Of a stretch of DNA of 60,000 nucleotides, positions 33,979 to 44,946 are shown one piece after another. Every line of letters begins with the position of its first letter. The first letter of the stretch is position 1. The stretch covers positions 49,101,169 through 49,161,168 of the forward strand of contig OX485806.1 of the NCBI GenBank assembly GCA_950295325.1, in the 5' to 3' direction. The position numbers and the translations under genes are program-made. This stretch comes from Polytrichum commune. Lineage: Eukaryota; Streptophyta; Polytrichopsida; Polytrichales; Polytrichaceae. The notes beneath the pieces were generated by a model. The model had not been told where the DNA came from. It ran no database searches and saw nothing but the letters and a program-made list of their open reading frames with translations.

Positions 33979-35716
33979 CTGGTCTTGGAGACCCTGAATT
34001 GCAGAGGTGGCTGCAGACAGCCTCTCCCTCACGGCGTCGAAAGGGTTGACTTGTGCGACGCGGGCAATTGGGGGCTGCAAAATATAGAGGCCAGCATCAT
34101 CGCTTCTGACCATGAATAGAAGAGAGCGCCCGAGTTCATGAGTCTCCAGTTCCAACTCCGAGTCAAAACGAAGCATTAGGGATCGGAGATCGCTGCAATC
34201 TTCCCCCAACTCCCACCTGCAGTACATCTCGATTAGGGGGAGGAGCTGCATGCATGATGTGCGGAGCACCTGATGCGAAGGAAGAGGCCCGTGAATGTGA
34301 CGGCGCCACAGAAGTTGTCCTGCGACAAACAAACATTCAGGCCGCACCGAAATGGAAGACGAACAGACCCAACGGCGAAGGGAAACGATGGCGGGAACAC
34401 GAAAGTACAACAACTTGAAACCAATGATTGTAGGGAATGCACGAACCCAATTTGGAATCACGAAACTGGGACTCATGTTGGAGCGAGTGGGAATAGTAAG
34501 CGTAGCAGAACAATTTATACCCTTGCCAATAATCCTCCACCCTACAAACATGCATTCGCAGGACACCGCAATTAATAGGCATGCCACAGAACATCGCATA
34601 GCACTTGCAAAGAATTGCCACCAACAGTGGGTGTATGCACGAGTGCAGAGGATGAAGACCGCAATAACGCCCCTGGAACGAATGGGGATCATTCTGCAAC
34701 ACGCTGGCCATGGGGGTGTGGAACTTCGCCCACTCAAAATGTGCCCACAATGCGGGGAGCATGGGCAGGGGAAGGGGAATGCCCAACATTCTGTCTGCTG
34801 ACTGAATGCCAATGGCCGGAAGCCAGGAAAGATTCGAAGTCACTGCCAACGACCTCCGTGGATGAGGCACAACGCAAAGCAGGCCAGGGCAAGGGATGGG
34901 TGTGTGGCAGCACATGAATGCACACAAGTGCCATGGAAGAACAAGCAACAACATATGAAATCGACAAAAAAACAACACAGAATCCCGGCGAAACGCACTG
35001 GGAGCAATGCCACAAGACAACACGTGGAGACGGAGCGATAAAATAATGGTAGCCTGCGGCAGTGACACAGAGTGAATAAAATTTTCTTCTTATTGCACAC
35101 GGAGGGGCAGAACACAGTAGTGGCACACCAAATGAAACCACGCGAATAGAACCAGAAGTCCTAGCAAAAAAGCCGGGCGGAAATTCGCCTCGAAAAGAAA
35201 TCCGCCAGCAGCCCCCAAAAAACACAGTAGGGCAGGCAGCCAAACCCTTGCATGCTCTTCATGCATCCACCTACGGAGAGGAATAACTGGAAATCCAGGA
35301 GACACCCTTCAAGAAATTCGCCTGGAGCTGCCGATACGTGTCAACTATGCCCACTGCAATCCCGCGCGCACCCCAATTCCAAACTTCTATCGTGTGCAAT
35401 GAAGCCGCGTCCCCGGCGGCATTGCTGCGGCACATTCGGGATGCGTGGAGGAGGCTCATGGCCAACCATTGCTATCGCGGAGCAGTGGAGGCACGCAGGC
35501 GCCACCCTCAATTGGAGGCAGGCAGTCCTTGCCGAAACAACGTGCAATGCCCACGGACAGCAAGCACAATTCTCCAAAACGCCCAACAAGATGCTCCCCC
35601 GAGAACATGGAAATGTGCAGCGAGAGAAATAGCCGAAAAGAAGAACAGAACAGCACTCACCCGAACTCGAGCTCCCGAAGCTCGTTGTCGATTGCGGTCA
35701 CACTCGCCTCCTCCAT
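33979..35716 (-). pseudogene. Unidentified two-exon gene, copy B, inside Harbinger
   Basis: Exon 1 starts at an ATG at 35,716 (MEEASVTAIDNELRELEF) and ends at a strong GTGAGT donor at 35,660. Exon 2 is 33,979-34,269 (acceptor CGCATCAG, donor GTGCTC), 291 bp, fully open: VLRTSCMQLLPLIEMYCRWE, EDCSDLRSLMLRFDSELELE, VNPFDAVRERLSAATSAIQG. Exon 1 ends out of phase with exon 2 by one base compared with copy A, consistent with a 1-nt deletion near its end or a missed exon. It lies on the transposase strand, upstream of it, so it could be a captured host fragment or the 5' part of the transposase transcription unit. Confidence 0.45.
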
Positions 35717-35976
35717 CGCACGTTGCACGAACACGGAAGCGTGGGAAGCCAGAAACCACTGTTGCGTGGGAGTCGAGAAGGCGAGGGAGCATGCGTGGCG
35801 ACAGAGGCGGATGGATGAATGTTGTGGGGCCTCCGGTACATATCCAGCCTGTGCGGCCCCCGTCTTGGACCCGGCTCTTGGACCGGGCAAGCTGCCTACC
35901 CGGGTAGGGAGATTTCCGGCAGTGCCTGCCCGGACACATTCCAGGCCCAACACCACTTGGTGCGGCCAGGCCCTAA

Positions 35977-36643
35977 ACATGACCCATTCTAGCCTGGGAC
36001 CGCTATGTGCAGCCGTGCCCTAAGTTCTTCAAGCCTTCTCAAAGTCTTTGCTCTCTGCTTCCCTGCTTTTCAGAAAATCCACCCTAAAGCCTAAACAACC
36101 CCAACGCTTGGTTGGGCTCCAAGGATCTTCCAACTTCCCACATTTGCTTGTTAGTTTGTCATAAGCTCAAGGTAAATGGGTCTCCAATGGTTACAATTTT
36201 CTCACTAGCGCATTTCATCTAGAATATAAAACACATTGTTAGTACGAGATGGTTATTAACCACTTTCCTCATAATTTTTGGAGCTAATGTGAATATCTTA
36301 TTCATTATCAAAGAGGTCCAATTTTTTTTAAGCACATGTGTTTTTGGTATTTGTTCTTGAAGTCATATCTAGATACATATCACTCAAAAATCATAGGTGT
36401 TTGATCAAGATAAGTAGTTCAATTAGGCACATCTATCTTAAGCAATTATTTCCAACATTGCCAAGTTCAAAGTTCCATGTTCCAACCAACTTGTAGTTTA
36501 GCTTAAGGTAATTTGGCCTTCTTGTGGGCACTACAAACTCCACACACAATTATAGTTGTTGAAGTGGCTCAAAATTTGAAAATCAATAAGGTTGTCATTT
36601 CAAATTTTATACATAAAGTTGAGATGATATCTAAAAGACCAAA
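35977..36643. other. Intergenic DNA
   Basis: AT-rich again immediately right of the Harbinger element. No gene or terminus recognised. Confidence 0.5.
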
Positions 36644-36800
36644 TGTGAGGCCAAACCACCCACCCTTATGCGTCGTAGTCTAGGTGAGGGCGTGGGGCTC
36701 ACATTCATACTATTCCTAGTTTAATCGTTCCAACATCATTCATCCCCATCACATCACACATCCATTTTGTCACAACCAATTTATTCCATATCATGAGTAC

Positions 36801-36818
36801 AAGCGTTGACAAACGCTT
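36801..36818. other. Conserved LTR hairpin
   Basis: AAGCGTTGACAAACGCTT folds back on itself. The same position in sister LTRs carries AGCATTTAAAAATGCT (10,728), AAGCATTTACAAATGCTT (15,541) and, on the minus strand, AGCGTTGAAAAACGCT (38,873). One stem pair changes from A-T to G-C between copies, so pairing is kept. Confidence 0.6.
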
Positions 36819-36995
36819 TTCTCTATTATTAATCAATCATTTTGAACTTAGGTAATTAGCCATGACATAATGTGGTGTAGGCACTACTAAGTCCCCTTCT
36901 TTGTGTATCCCCAACCCCCATTAGCACCTAATCCATCTTAGATTTTGACCTGATCCTTCAAGGCCTCAACCTTGGCCCACGTTAAATCCATCTCC

Positions 36996-37290
36996 TCCAA
37001 CCAGCTTCCTCGGACTGTAACCAGCCTAACCTCCGAGCTTGAAGCAACCAGCTTCCTCGACTGTAATCAGCCTAACTCCGAGCTTGAAGCAACCAGCTTC
37101 CTCAACTGTGATCAGCCTAACTCCGAACTCCGAAGCAACCAGCTTCCTCGGACTGTAACCAGCCTAACCTCTGAGCTTGAAGCAACCAGCTTCCTCGGAC
37201 TGTAACCAGCCTAACCTCCGAGCTTGAAGCAACCAGCTTCCTCGACTGTAATCAGCCTAACTCCAAACTCCGAAGCAACCAGCTTCCTAC
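36996..37290. repeat. Tandem repeat, about 46-bp unit
   Basis: Six or so copies of a unit containing AAGCAACCAGCTTCCTCG, ACTGTAACCAGCCTAAC and TCCGAGCTTG. The array is open in one frame over 78 codons, giving repeats of SELEATSFL, but this follows from the repeat period and is not evidence of a gene. Confidence 0.85.
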
Positions 37291-37383
37291 TCTAACCTCT
37301 AACCAACTCCTTGATCCAACCCCACTCCTTGAAGCTTGAGCCTCTTCCCCTCTAAAATTGAAGAAGCCATCCACACTTGAACC

Positions 37384-37412
37384 CCCCCCCCCACACACAC
37401 ACACACACACAC
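37384..37412. repeat. C-tract and (AC)n microsatellite
   Basis: A run of C is followed by about ten AC units. Confidence 0.95.
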
Positions 37413-37902
37413 AAAACCTCCCAAGAGAGCTTAACCCCTCAACCCTCTCCTACATAATAGGACCTTATCCTATCCACTAAACCCTCACCCCCTAAACCAA
37501 CACGAACATGTCCTAAATCAAACGTTTAAACCCAAGGTGTGAGCCCAAAATGGTGCCCACATGTGGTGATTAACTCTTCGAAACCAATTTTAGTTTGACT
37601 TTGATGTGTTATGATTATTCACAAAACATAAAAAGAGTGAAGTGTGGTTTGGATTTAAGTTTAGGCTTTAGAATGTGTTGTGTGATTATTTCAAGGTTGA
37701 ATTCAATAAGAGGATGCCTTGATTATGTGAGTAAAGGGTAAGGTGAGGCAAGGTGAGCTCCGCGGGTTAAATGCCCACTTTTGGATCCACTTTGTTAGTT
37801 TAGGAAGAAGGAAGCTTGGTGGATGGGGATTAGTCCCTACTTTGGAGGAGAGGGTTAAAGGATTGTGATTGGAGGTGCTAATCCTCTCACCCTATCCTCA
37901 CC

Positions 37903-37940
37903 TCTCTCTCCCTCTCTCCCTCTCTCCCTCTCTCCCTCTT
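37903..37940. repeat. (CTCTCTCC)n microsatellite
   Basis: Four to five units of CTCTCTCC within the nested LTR. Confidence 0.9.
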
Positions 37941-38359
37941 TGCTACTTAAGGTGTTTTTTCTCTCATTTTCCCTCTCTCTCCATCAAGCGCTCTCAAGGG
38001 AGCAAGCTCTTAAGAGCTTGAGCCACGTGTGTGGGTTATTAGTTTTTAGTGAAGTGAATTAGTTAAGCTCTCTCTCAAGTCCTCTCAAGGGAGTGAGCTC
38101 GTAGAGCTTGAGGTTTTATGTGTGGAGTAGCTAGTTCTTAGTGAAGTTAGGAAGTTAACCCCCATCATAAGGAGGGAAAGTGTAGAATCATTAGACTACA
38201 CCCATGGGTGGTTGTTAGTTGGTTAAATTAGTGGCACATGTTAGTCATTAGTTAGGTGAGTAGGGGAAGGCTTGACTAGACACTAGGTTAGAAAATTGTG
38301 GTTATAATGATTATGGAACATTAGCCTAGTAGCTAAAGGCTTCCCGGATTACGGTCTTC

Positions 38360-38535
38360 CAAGAATACAGTTGCTGGGCCACAGCTTGCCGGGACTGCAG
38401 TTGCTGGAAACGCAGCTGCTGGCTACATATTGCTGGGATACAGTTGTTGGCTACATATTGCTGGGATATAGCTGCTGGCTACAGTTGCTGGGTTACAGCT
38501 GCCGGGACTGCAGCTGTTGGGACTGTAGCTGCTGG
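38360..38535. repeat. GCTGCTGG-type variable repeat array
   Basis: Irregular repeats of phrases such as CAGTTGCTGGGATACAG and GGGACTGCAGCTG. Similar CAGCTGCCG phrases occupy the equivalent part of the LTR at 10,940-11,960. Confidence 0.75.
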
Positions 38536-39434
38536 GGCAGTAAGGGCCCTCAACTATTAAGCCGGTGAAAGAGCAGCTAAGGTGGCTGGGAGATTAGAGA
38601 AGGGTTTACTTAAGGAGGCAGATGGTCCAGCTGGGGTTAAGTTAGAATCAAAGAGCCACCATGGTGTTTAGCTAGTTAGGGAAGGGAAGGAATTGAATTA
38701 GGTGCTATAACCACCAATTGTTGGGAGTTAATGGGGCTAAGGACACTTAGCATTTAGCCCAATTTATAAACCCATAGATAGGGGGGTAGTCACATTAGCC
38801 TAGGTAGGGGCATGTGTGGTTGACAGACGGTTGCATTTAGAGGCTATTACAGAGAATAGCGTTTTTCAACGCTCACATCTTTTTTACCAACTAAATCAAT
38901 TACACAAGTGATGGAGAAGGTCAAGGATCCTTGTCCCCAACCCACGACGGAGGTTAAGGTAAAGAGGACAAGGGGAATATCCTTGAAGGCGTGCGTGGCC
39001 AAAGCCGCGGGTTGGACTCTTGAGAAAGCCAACGCTACCACAAGCCAATAGGCTAATGTTAATAAAGCACAATGATTCAAAGCCATATGCGCTCTCTTGA
39101 ACATGAGAGTTACTTCGCACTTGTTTCAAATTTCTAGGCAACACATGTGATTCTCAAAGCCATCACCCGGACTAGGACGCTTAAGGGGGGTGGTTTTGGC
39201 CTCACACAAGGCCCTTCCCCTTGCCTCATCACACAACACTCATTTAACCAAAACAACTCCTAATGCCACTAAGCCTCTAATTAACCACACTAAATAAGCC
39301 TAAGGCCTAAAACATAACTCCACACCAAGCCTCACTCTTTTTAGTACTTTTAGTTGTTTCAATAACGACTTCAAATGCAATTCTAAGTAAATTCTAAACA
39401 TAAAACAAATATGAGCAACCATTTTGGGCTCATA

Positions 39435-41312
39435 CTGGTCAAACTAAAGGATTCATTTTCTTCTTACAACATCACATAGGTCCTCCTAATTATGTTAGTT
39501 CATGAACCTCAAATGAGACTTGTAGTTTGAGCACATGCTCGAATCTTAATGTTCATATCATAGTCATATTATCAATAGAGATCACATCTATATGGTTGAT
39601 AGGTGTTCTCAAATAACTTGGTCCTCTACACAAACATTTTCTAGTTCATAACTGAATAAATTTCTCATAAACCAAGATTACCTATCTTCATGTTGAAACG
39701 GATTTTCTAACATACCATGAATTAGAGTTTTATTGATTGATTATGGAAAAATGATGATTAACCATACTTTGTTGTCTTTCACATGTGAGCAAATGATGAT
39801 TGGAGTCAAACAATTTCAGAGGAAGAAAATGGGTCAAACAACCCAAGAACTAATTGTGCACAAAGGCTAGACAATTCAAGAAATAATGATGCACAAGGCT
39901 TAGATAACTCATGAAGGAAATGTGCATAAGAGTTAGACACCTCCCTATGGAAGATATTTGTGTTGGAGCTAGACAACTCCAACTAGTAGATATGAATCGG
40001 GGTTAGACAACTCTAAGTGAATAGATGAATTGGGTTGGAATTAGACAAATCCAACTAAAATAATGGATGAATGAATCAAGTTGGAATTAGACAATTCCAA
40101 CTAGAATAATGGATGAACGAATCAAGTTGGAATCAGACTATTCTAACTAGAAGAATAGATGAATCAATCAAACTAGTATCAGTATATATGCTAATTATAG
40201 ATTTTCATGATTTTGAGAATATTTAAAAATGTGGTTTTCAAATAAAAAACAAGAATAACACAAAAATCTATTCAATATGACTTAATAAAGCGATTTGCAT
40301 GGGCGCCACTAACCAGTTTGGCAAAAATACATGTCATCACAATAAGAAATTGAACCAGATACTAAACCATTTTCATTCATTTTGAGGTTTTCCAAAGTAT
40401 TTGATTAACGAATATAGTGATTAAAATTATCGATAAAAGAATCAAGATGGAATTTGATAGTTCCAACTATATGGTTGTGATTGAACCAGAAGATGGAAGA
40501 TGATTCTAGAAGAACCAAAGATAAAAGATCTTAGTAGGACCAAATATAAAACCATGAACATAAGATTTTTATTATAATTAGAAATAAAAAGTAAAATAAT
40601 GTCTTTGGTTTAAAAGGAAGCTCAGGGGAGAGAATATCTTGTCTGTCTCTTGTGGTTTGAGCTCATTGGCAATCACAATACTATTTCTAAGTTGCAAAAT
40701 TTGTCAAGTGTACAAAGTTTGAAAGTGTACAATACTAATGTCCTTTGTACATTTTCGATTGTATACTTGTGGTGAATAAAAGAAACGTGACAATGCAGGT
40801 TTTCTAGCAACATGTAGGTTTATCATGTATCAAAACATCAGAGTTAATGTGGCTAATTCTGGATGATGCATAAAGAAACACTAGTTCAATTTTTTTAAAT
40901 GAAATTAAGACATTTATAAATAATTTCTAAAAGGGTAGACATAATAATGTTGAATGTCAAACAAATAAAAAATTTGATTGCGAATATCTGTAAGAAATTT
41001 ACAGTAAGGTATTATTTGATAATTGTGATTAGAGACTCCAAATTGATTCATTCTCAACATAGTTTGAAAGAAATAAAAAGTTACAATCATGTGTGTCAAT
41101 ATTGTTATATGAAATAAAACTATTTGAAGTCATCTGCAACTTTCACTTCTAGAATTCAACACATAGTCACATGGACAAATCACTTAGAGAATTACATGCA
41201 TACGATTCAAATCTAACTTTAACATTGAATCCATATTTAGGACAACTGAAAATAAAGGTTTACGCTACTTGTAAGTTGTTTTTAGGCTCTAGCACACTAT
41301 ATATATGATTAT
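39435..41312. other. Gene-free AT-rich DNA
   Basis: No supported gene. Contains a palindromic tandem repeat (39,860-40,180) described separately, with a stray copy at 40,435-40,470. Confidence 0.5.
39860..40180. repeat. Degenerate tandem array of small hairpins
   Basis: Units of about 44-50 bp, each carrying GTTGGA..TTAGACAA.TCCAAC, whose outer parts are complementary (GTTGGAATT and AATTCCAAC). About seven diverged copies; the spacer between hairpins contains AATGGATGAATGAATCAA. Confidence 0.7.
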
Positions 41313-42024
41313 TGTAGCACCTGGGGTGTGCACCCTTCAATAAAAACCTAGAAAGATTTGCATTTGCTAGCTCATTAAAACACCCTTATGTACAAAACAA
41401 AATAAAATAGTTGAAAATAGTAACGTACATACATCTTGAAGTGATGTTGTGTAGGTGGGGATATGTATGTGCAGAAAACATCTTTTATGTAAAGAGGACA
41501 GCAGAAGTATACAAGAATTATTTTTTGGTATACAACCATATACCAAATTTAAACCGTTGCCATATGTAACTGCCATAAATTTTTGTGTGGTCAGAATGTA
41601 GCTCACCTTTGCAACGGTTGAGATCAATTTTCCCCTCCAACCTTAAATCTAAATGGCCTCCCTCCTTGTTCAAACGCCATGGATGAAAATGTCAAACCCA
41701 CATATTAATGTGGAATTTTAATGACCTAAAGTTCCTGATCCAATGATTTATAATGTCCGATTTTACAATTTGATGAAAATTTTGTTCAATTTTTTCCATC
41801 TTGTTTTCATTCATTAATGACCAATTGAACTCAAGGTCCTTAATCCCTATCACACCATTATATTATCCTAGGCATATTAAGCCCTCTCATATATGTAAAT
41901 TTGTGCATTTCACAATATGCATGAACTAAGTATATTTTGTACAATATTGTCTCTATAAAACTCCATCATGTGCACTCACATATAGTTCCACATGCATTGA
42001 AGGGTGCACCCCCGGGTTGTGACA
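41313..42024. mobile_element. 712-bp TIR element
   Basis: The left end TGTAGCACCTGGGGTG continues with TGCACCCTTCAAT; the reverse complement of the right end is TGTCACAACCCGGGGG then the same TGCACCCTTCAAT (22 of 29 positions match). A related partial copy starts at about 42,070 (GGGGGTGGACCCTTCATTGG). No target duplication or coding frame found. TGT...ACA ends would also fit a solo LTR. Confidence 0.55.
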
Positions 42025-42069
42025 TGGAAATTGATGTGTGAAGCCTATTTGCACATAATAACATGCATT

Positions 42070-42200
42070 TGTGGGGGTGGACCCTTCATTGGAAACCTTA
42101 ACGACATGAATGAGTCACTATGAAATCAAACCCCATATATACAAGAAGTTTGTTAAAGAAAAAAAAGATGTATACGTACTAATGGCATGCTAGAAATTGG
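42070..42200. repeat. Partial second copy of the 41,313 element
   Basis: The first 100 bp or so resemble the left end of the element at 41,313, including GTGGACCCTTCATTGGAAACC and a GTACGTACTAATG-like stretch. The right end was not found. Confidence 0.4.
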
Positions 42201-44946
42201 ATTCACGTATCCATAGCATGTACATCATAGATTGCATCAAACAAACAAAAACAAGATAATAATAACTTAGCCACAATATGAAGAGCAAAACTCAAAGAAC
42301 CCCATGATCACTCTAAGAGCCTCTAGCTTATCCTATAACTGAAATGTGAACCCTAACAAGAATAGACAAGGGAGTCAATGGGGATTATTATCATACGACA
42401 ATATTGAATGAAAATGTGAATTAGATGAAACTAACACATCTATTGCCAAATAAAAAAACTCTAAACCTTAGGGCCCTTTTTGTATATCTACCTTTATTTC
42501 AAATTTATTAAATAAAAAAGTATTGACACTAGAGAAAATTAATACCTCTATTTTATGTATACTATGTATGCTAATGCTTCAAATAATACCCCTTCTCACA
42601 CTCATGATAATTTGTACGTCATATGAAGAGTCCACCTCCTTGGGCACGCATTGTTCATGTACTATATAAAGAAAACTACAAGTCTATAAAGTGATTTTTC
42701 TATGAAGAATACTTGTTGATATTGATCTCATATTGAATTAGAAATGACATCCAAGTTGTCAGTGCCCTTAAATGGCATAATGAACTCTACCCAAGCATTT
42801 TCAAAGATAAATATTAAATTAATTCGTCATAAATCAAAATCACATACATTTGCATTAAATTTTTGGGTGTTCTAAAACATGTTAGTTTATGATGTCTCAA
42901 AACACGAGAATTATTATTGGCTTTATATGGATGATAAGGGAAAAAAAACCTAGTTCAGATGAAAAATGGTACCAATGTAAGACATGTATGAGTAAGTATT
43001 TTATATGTTACACATAATAATGATAAGGTTTTGTGTCATGCTTAATATAATATAATTGATGTGCACTTCTTACGAATCATGGAGACTTAATTTTTGTTTA
43101 TCAATTCTAGGACATATTGGGTCCACGCCATGTTTAAATTGCATAAAAACGAGTTTTTATAAAAGTAGACTTACAACTTTTCTATTTGCCAAATGACAGT
43201 TGGACACGGAAACCTCATATCAAGGATTTTGTTGTTTTGTTGCATCAATTTTTGAGAAACATTCAACGGTTGCACACAAACTTTTCAACACATTTGTGAT
43301 TAGAACTGATAGCTCCTTATAAAATGTTGATCATAATTTTTGTCACACCTTGCTACATATACATCTACCATCACAAAACATATGAACAAAAATGATTCCA
43401 TTTGCATCCCCACCCACCCTTATAATGTTTTCTCATTTAGACAAAAATGCCTTCATGAGGAATGGGGTCGTTTCATGGCACATACCATGCAAGTTAATTT
43501 CAATTTGTTCACATTAAATTAGATCAATATCTAAAATTAAAACTCCAAATTTGCAAGCCCTTCAGAAAATACAATCTTCGATTGTGTGGGACTTCACTGT
43601 GTTTTAACCCTTCTCATGGTGTATCAAAAGAATTTGTGCAATATCCCAAAATTGAAAGTAATCTGTCATAACATAGTATTAGTGAAAATGTCACATTCAC
43701 ATGTGATCTTTTTTTTCAAGGCTGACTCAATTACTAGTTTTGTGAACTTTGAAATAAAGTATAGTTGGCAAAACTTGTGTAGTTGACAAAAGTTGCTTTT
43801 AAAGACCAATTCAAGCCGGCCTTCATTGGATTCGAGAAAACGACACATATGACATTTTAATGTGCCATGTGATGTTTTCACGACTACCATGATTTATATT
43901 GGAATACACACAAGTAAAATTTGTAGACTACACTATCTAAATCACAACATTGAATTTTGTAAGTATTCACAATTTATTTTCAAGTGATGAATTCATAATG
44001 CTCGAACTTATCACAAAATTGCTTGTAAAGTATTTATGAAGTTGGCTCTACTATTGCACCAACACTACATAGCAATGACCATCTCAAATCTTGTTGATGT
44101 GTGATGTTTTCATTGGACACGAGCACACTTATTATGGACCATTGTACATTTTGTTTGCGACATGGTTATTGTTGTGTCCAATATTTTACATGTGTCACCT
44201 TGCTATGGATTGTACCATGGTTCCTTGTACTATCTACTATCCCCATTGCTCTTGTAACTCGTTAGGTTTCACGAGGACGTTTGTCTACAACCTGTTGCAA
44301 GCCTCCTCACATACAATATCTAATCCATAGAAGCTTCAAACAACACATCCATATGGAACAAATAGTTGGATTCATTATCTAGATGGAATCAATATGGATA
44401 TATCACAATTTGTGAGCCATACTAACAATCATTATCTAATGTCATGTCATGTCATATAACTTGCCACATAACTTGACACATCAAGATATGCAAAATATTT
44501 TTCTCATATCAAACTTAATGAAGGATCTAAAAACGAGGGTTGGGGCTAGTTCATGCCAAATTGCGTGGGCCTTGCTCTGCCGAGCCATAACCCCATTGAA
44601 CTTTCAGGGGAGGGCCGGGGCCTACATATACGATGTGGTCATGGCTTAGCATGAGCTCTAGCCCTAGCCAAAAACGAGTCACTTGGCTAAATAAGGGTGA
44701 GTTTCCATGTAGGCTACTTGCCCATTAGATTCTAGAAAAATAAACGGTCGGAGGTGTTCGCATGTACTTAAGCACAAGCCGCCATCCAACCACATTATGA
44801 ACACAATATTCATCAAAATGAGAATTTTCCAATGAATCGAGAGTACATAAAGCAAAATATTAATCCAAGAATGAAATGAAAACCACTGGAAAGTTGTAGA
44901 GGTCAAGTAAAAAAATAACATTTGATTTTCCGCTGTAAATTCCGCC
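42201..44946. other. Gene-free AT-rich DNA
   Basis: No domain, splice-bounded exon or transposon end recognised. A GC-richer patch at 44,540-44,660 has no interpretable frame. Confidence 0.45.

Larger units (their letters stand above)
28135..35973. mobile_element. PIF/Harbinger element, 7.8 kb, both ORFs intact
   Basis: Flanked by TAA (28,132-28,134 and 35,974-35,976), the TWA-type duplication of the superfamily. Both ends share GG then GGCCGCACCAAG at the same offset (positions 7-18 of each terminus). Inside are a plus-strand trihelix ORF and a minus-strand DDE transposase that converge and overlap by 17 bp. GC content is clearly higher than the surroundings. Long noncoding arms of about 2.4 kb each carry telomere-like repeats (left) and copy B of an unidentified gene (right). 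Intact catalytic residues suggest recent or possibly current activity. Confidence 0.8.
37538..39206 (-). mobile_element. Nested solo LTR, 1669 bp, TSD CAAGG
   Basis: On the minus strand it starts TGTGAGGCCAAAACCACC (39,206 leftwards) and ends TTTTGGGCTCACA at 37,538. Perfect 5-bp duplications CAAGG flank it (37,533-37,537 and 39,207-39,211). Same family as 10,567-12,250 but opposite orientation, and inserted into another member. It contains a (CTCTCTCC)n tract at 37,903-37,940, a GCTGCTGG-type repeat array at 38,360-38,535 and the family hairpin at 38,858-38,873. No internal retroviral coding sequence. Confidence 0.9.
36644..39434 (+). mobile_element. Solo LTR interrupted by a second LTR
   Basis: Begins TGTGAGGCCAAACCACCC and ends ATTTTGGGCTCATA, the termini of the family seen at 10,567. 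Without the nested copy (37,538-39,206 plus one duplication) it is about 1.1 kb, shorter than the 1.68 kb relatives. It contains the family hairpin (36,801-36,818), a 46-bp tandem array and an AC microsatellite. No clean 5-bp duplication (CCAAA and CTGGT), so the right end may be altered. Confidence 0.65.

Noticed and set aside
27109-34269. Naming the duplicated gene as an RPW8-type resistance protein
   Set aside because: A QLLPLIE-like helix and charged repeats recall such domains, but diagnostic blocks are missing; naming would be a guess.
33913-34812. 299-codon open frame on the minus strand as one protein
   Set aside because: Only the 291-bp part at 33,979-34,269 matches copy A; the rest lies beyond an AG acceptor and reads as intron-like sequence.
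34337-36023. Several long overlapping frames on both strands (for example 35,338-35,907 and 35,445-36,023)
   Set aside because: Open because of high GC content; they overlap each other in many frames and show no domains. Only a short exon at 35,661-35,716 is supported by homology.
36972-37205. Repetitive SELEATSFL protein
   Set aside because: Produced by a 46-bp tandem repeat inside a solo LTR; no other coding evidence.
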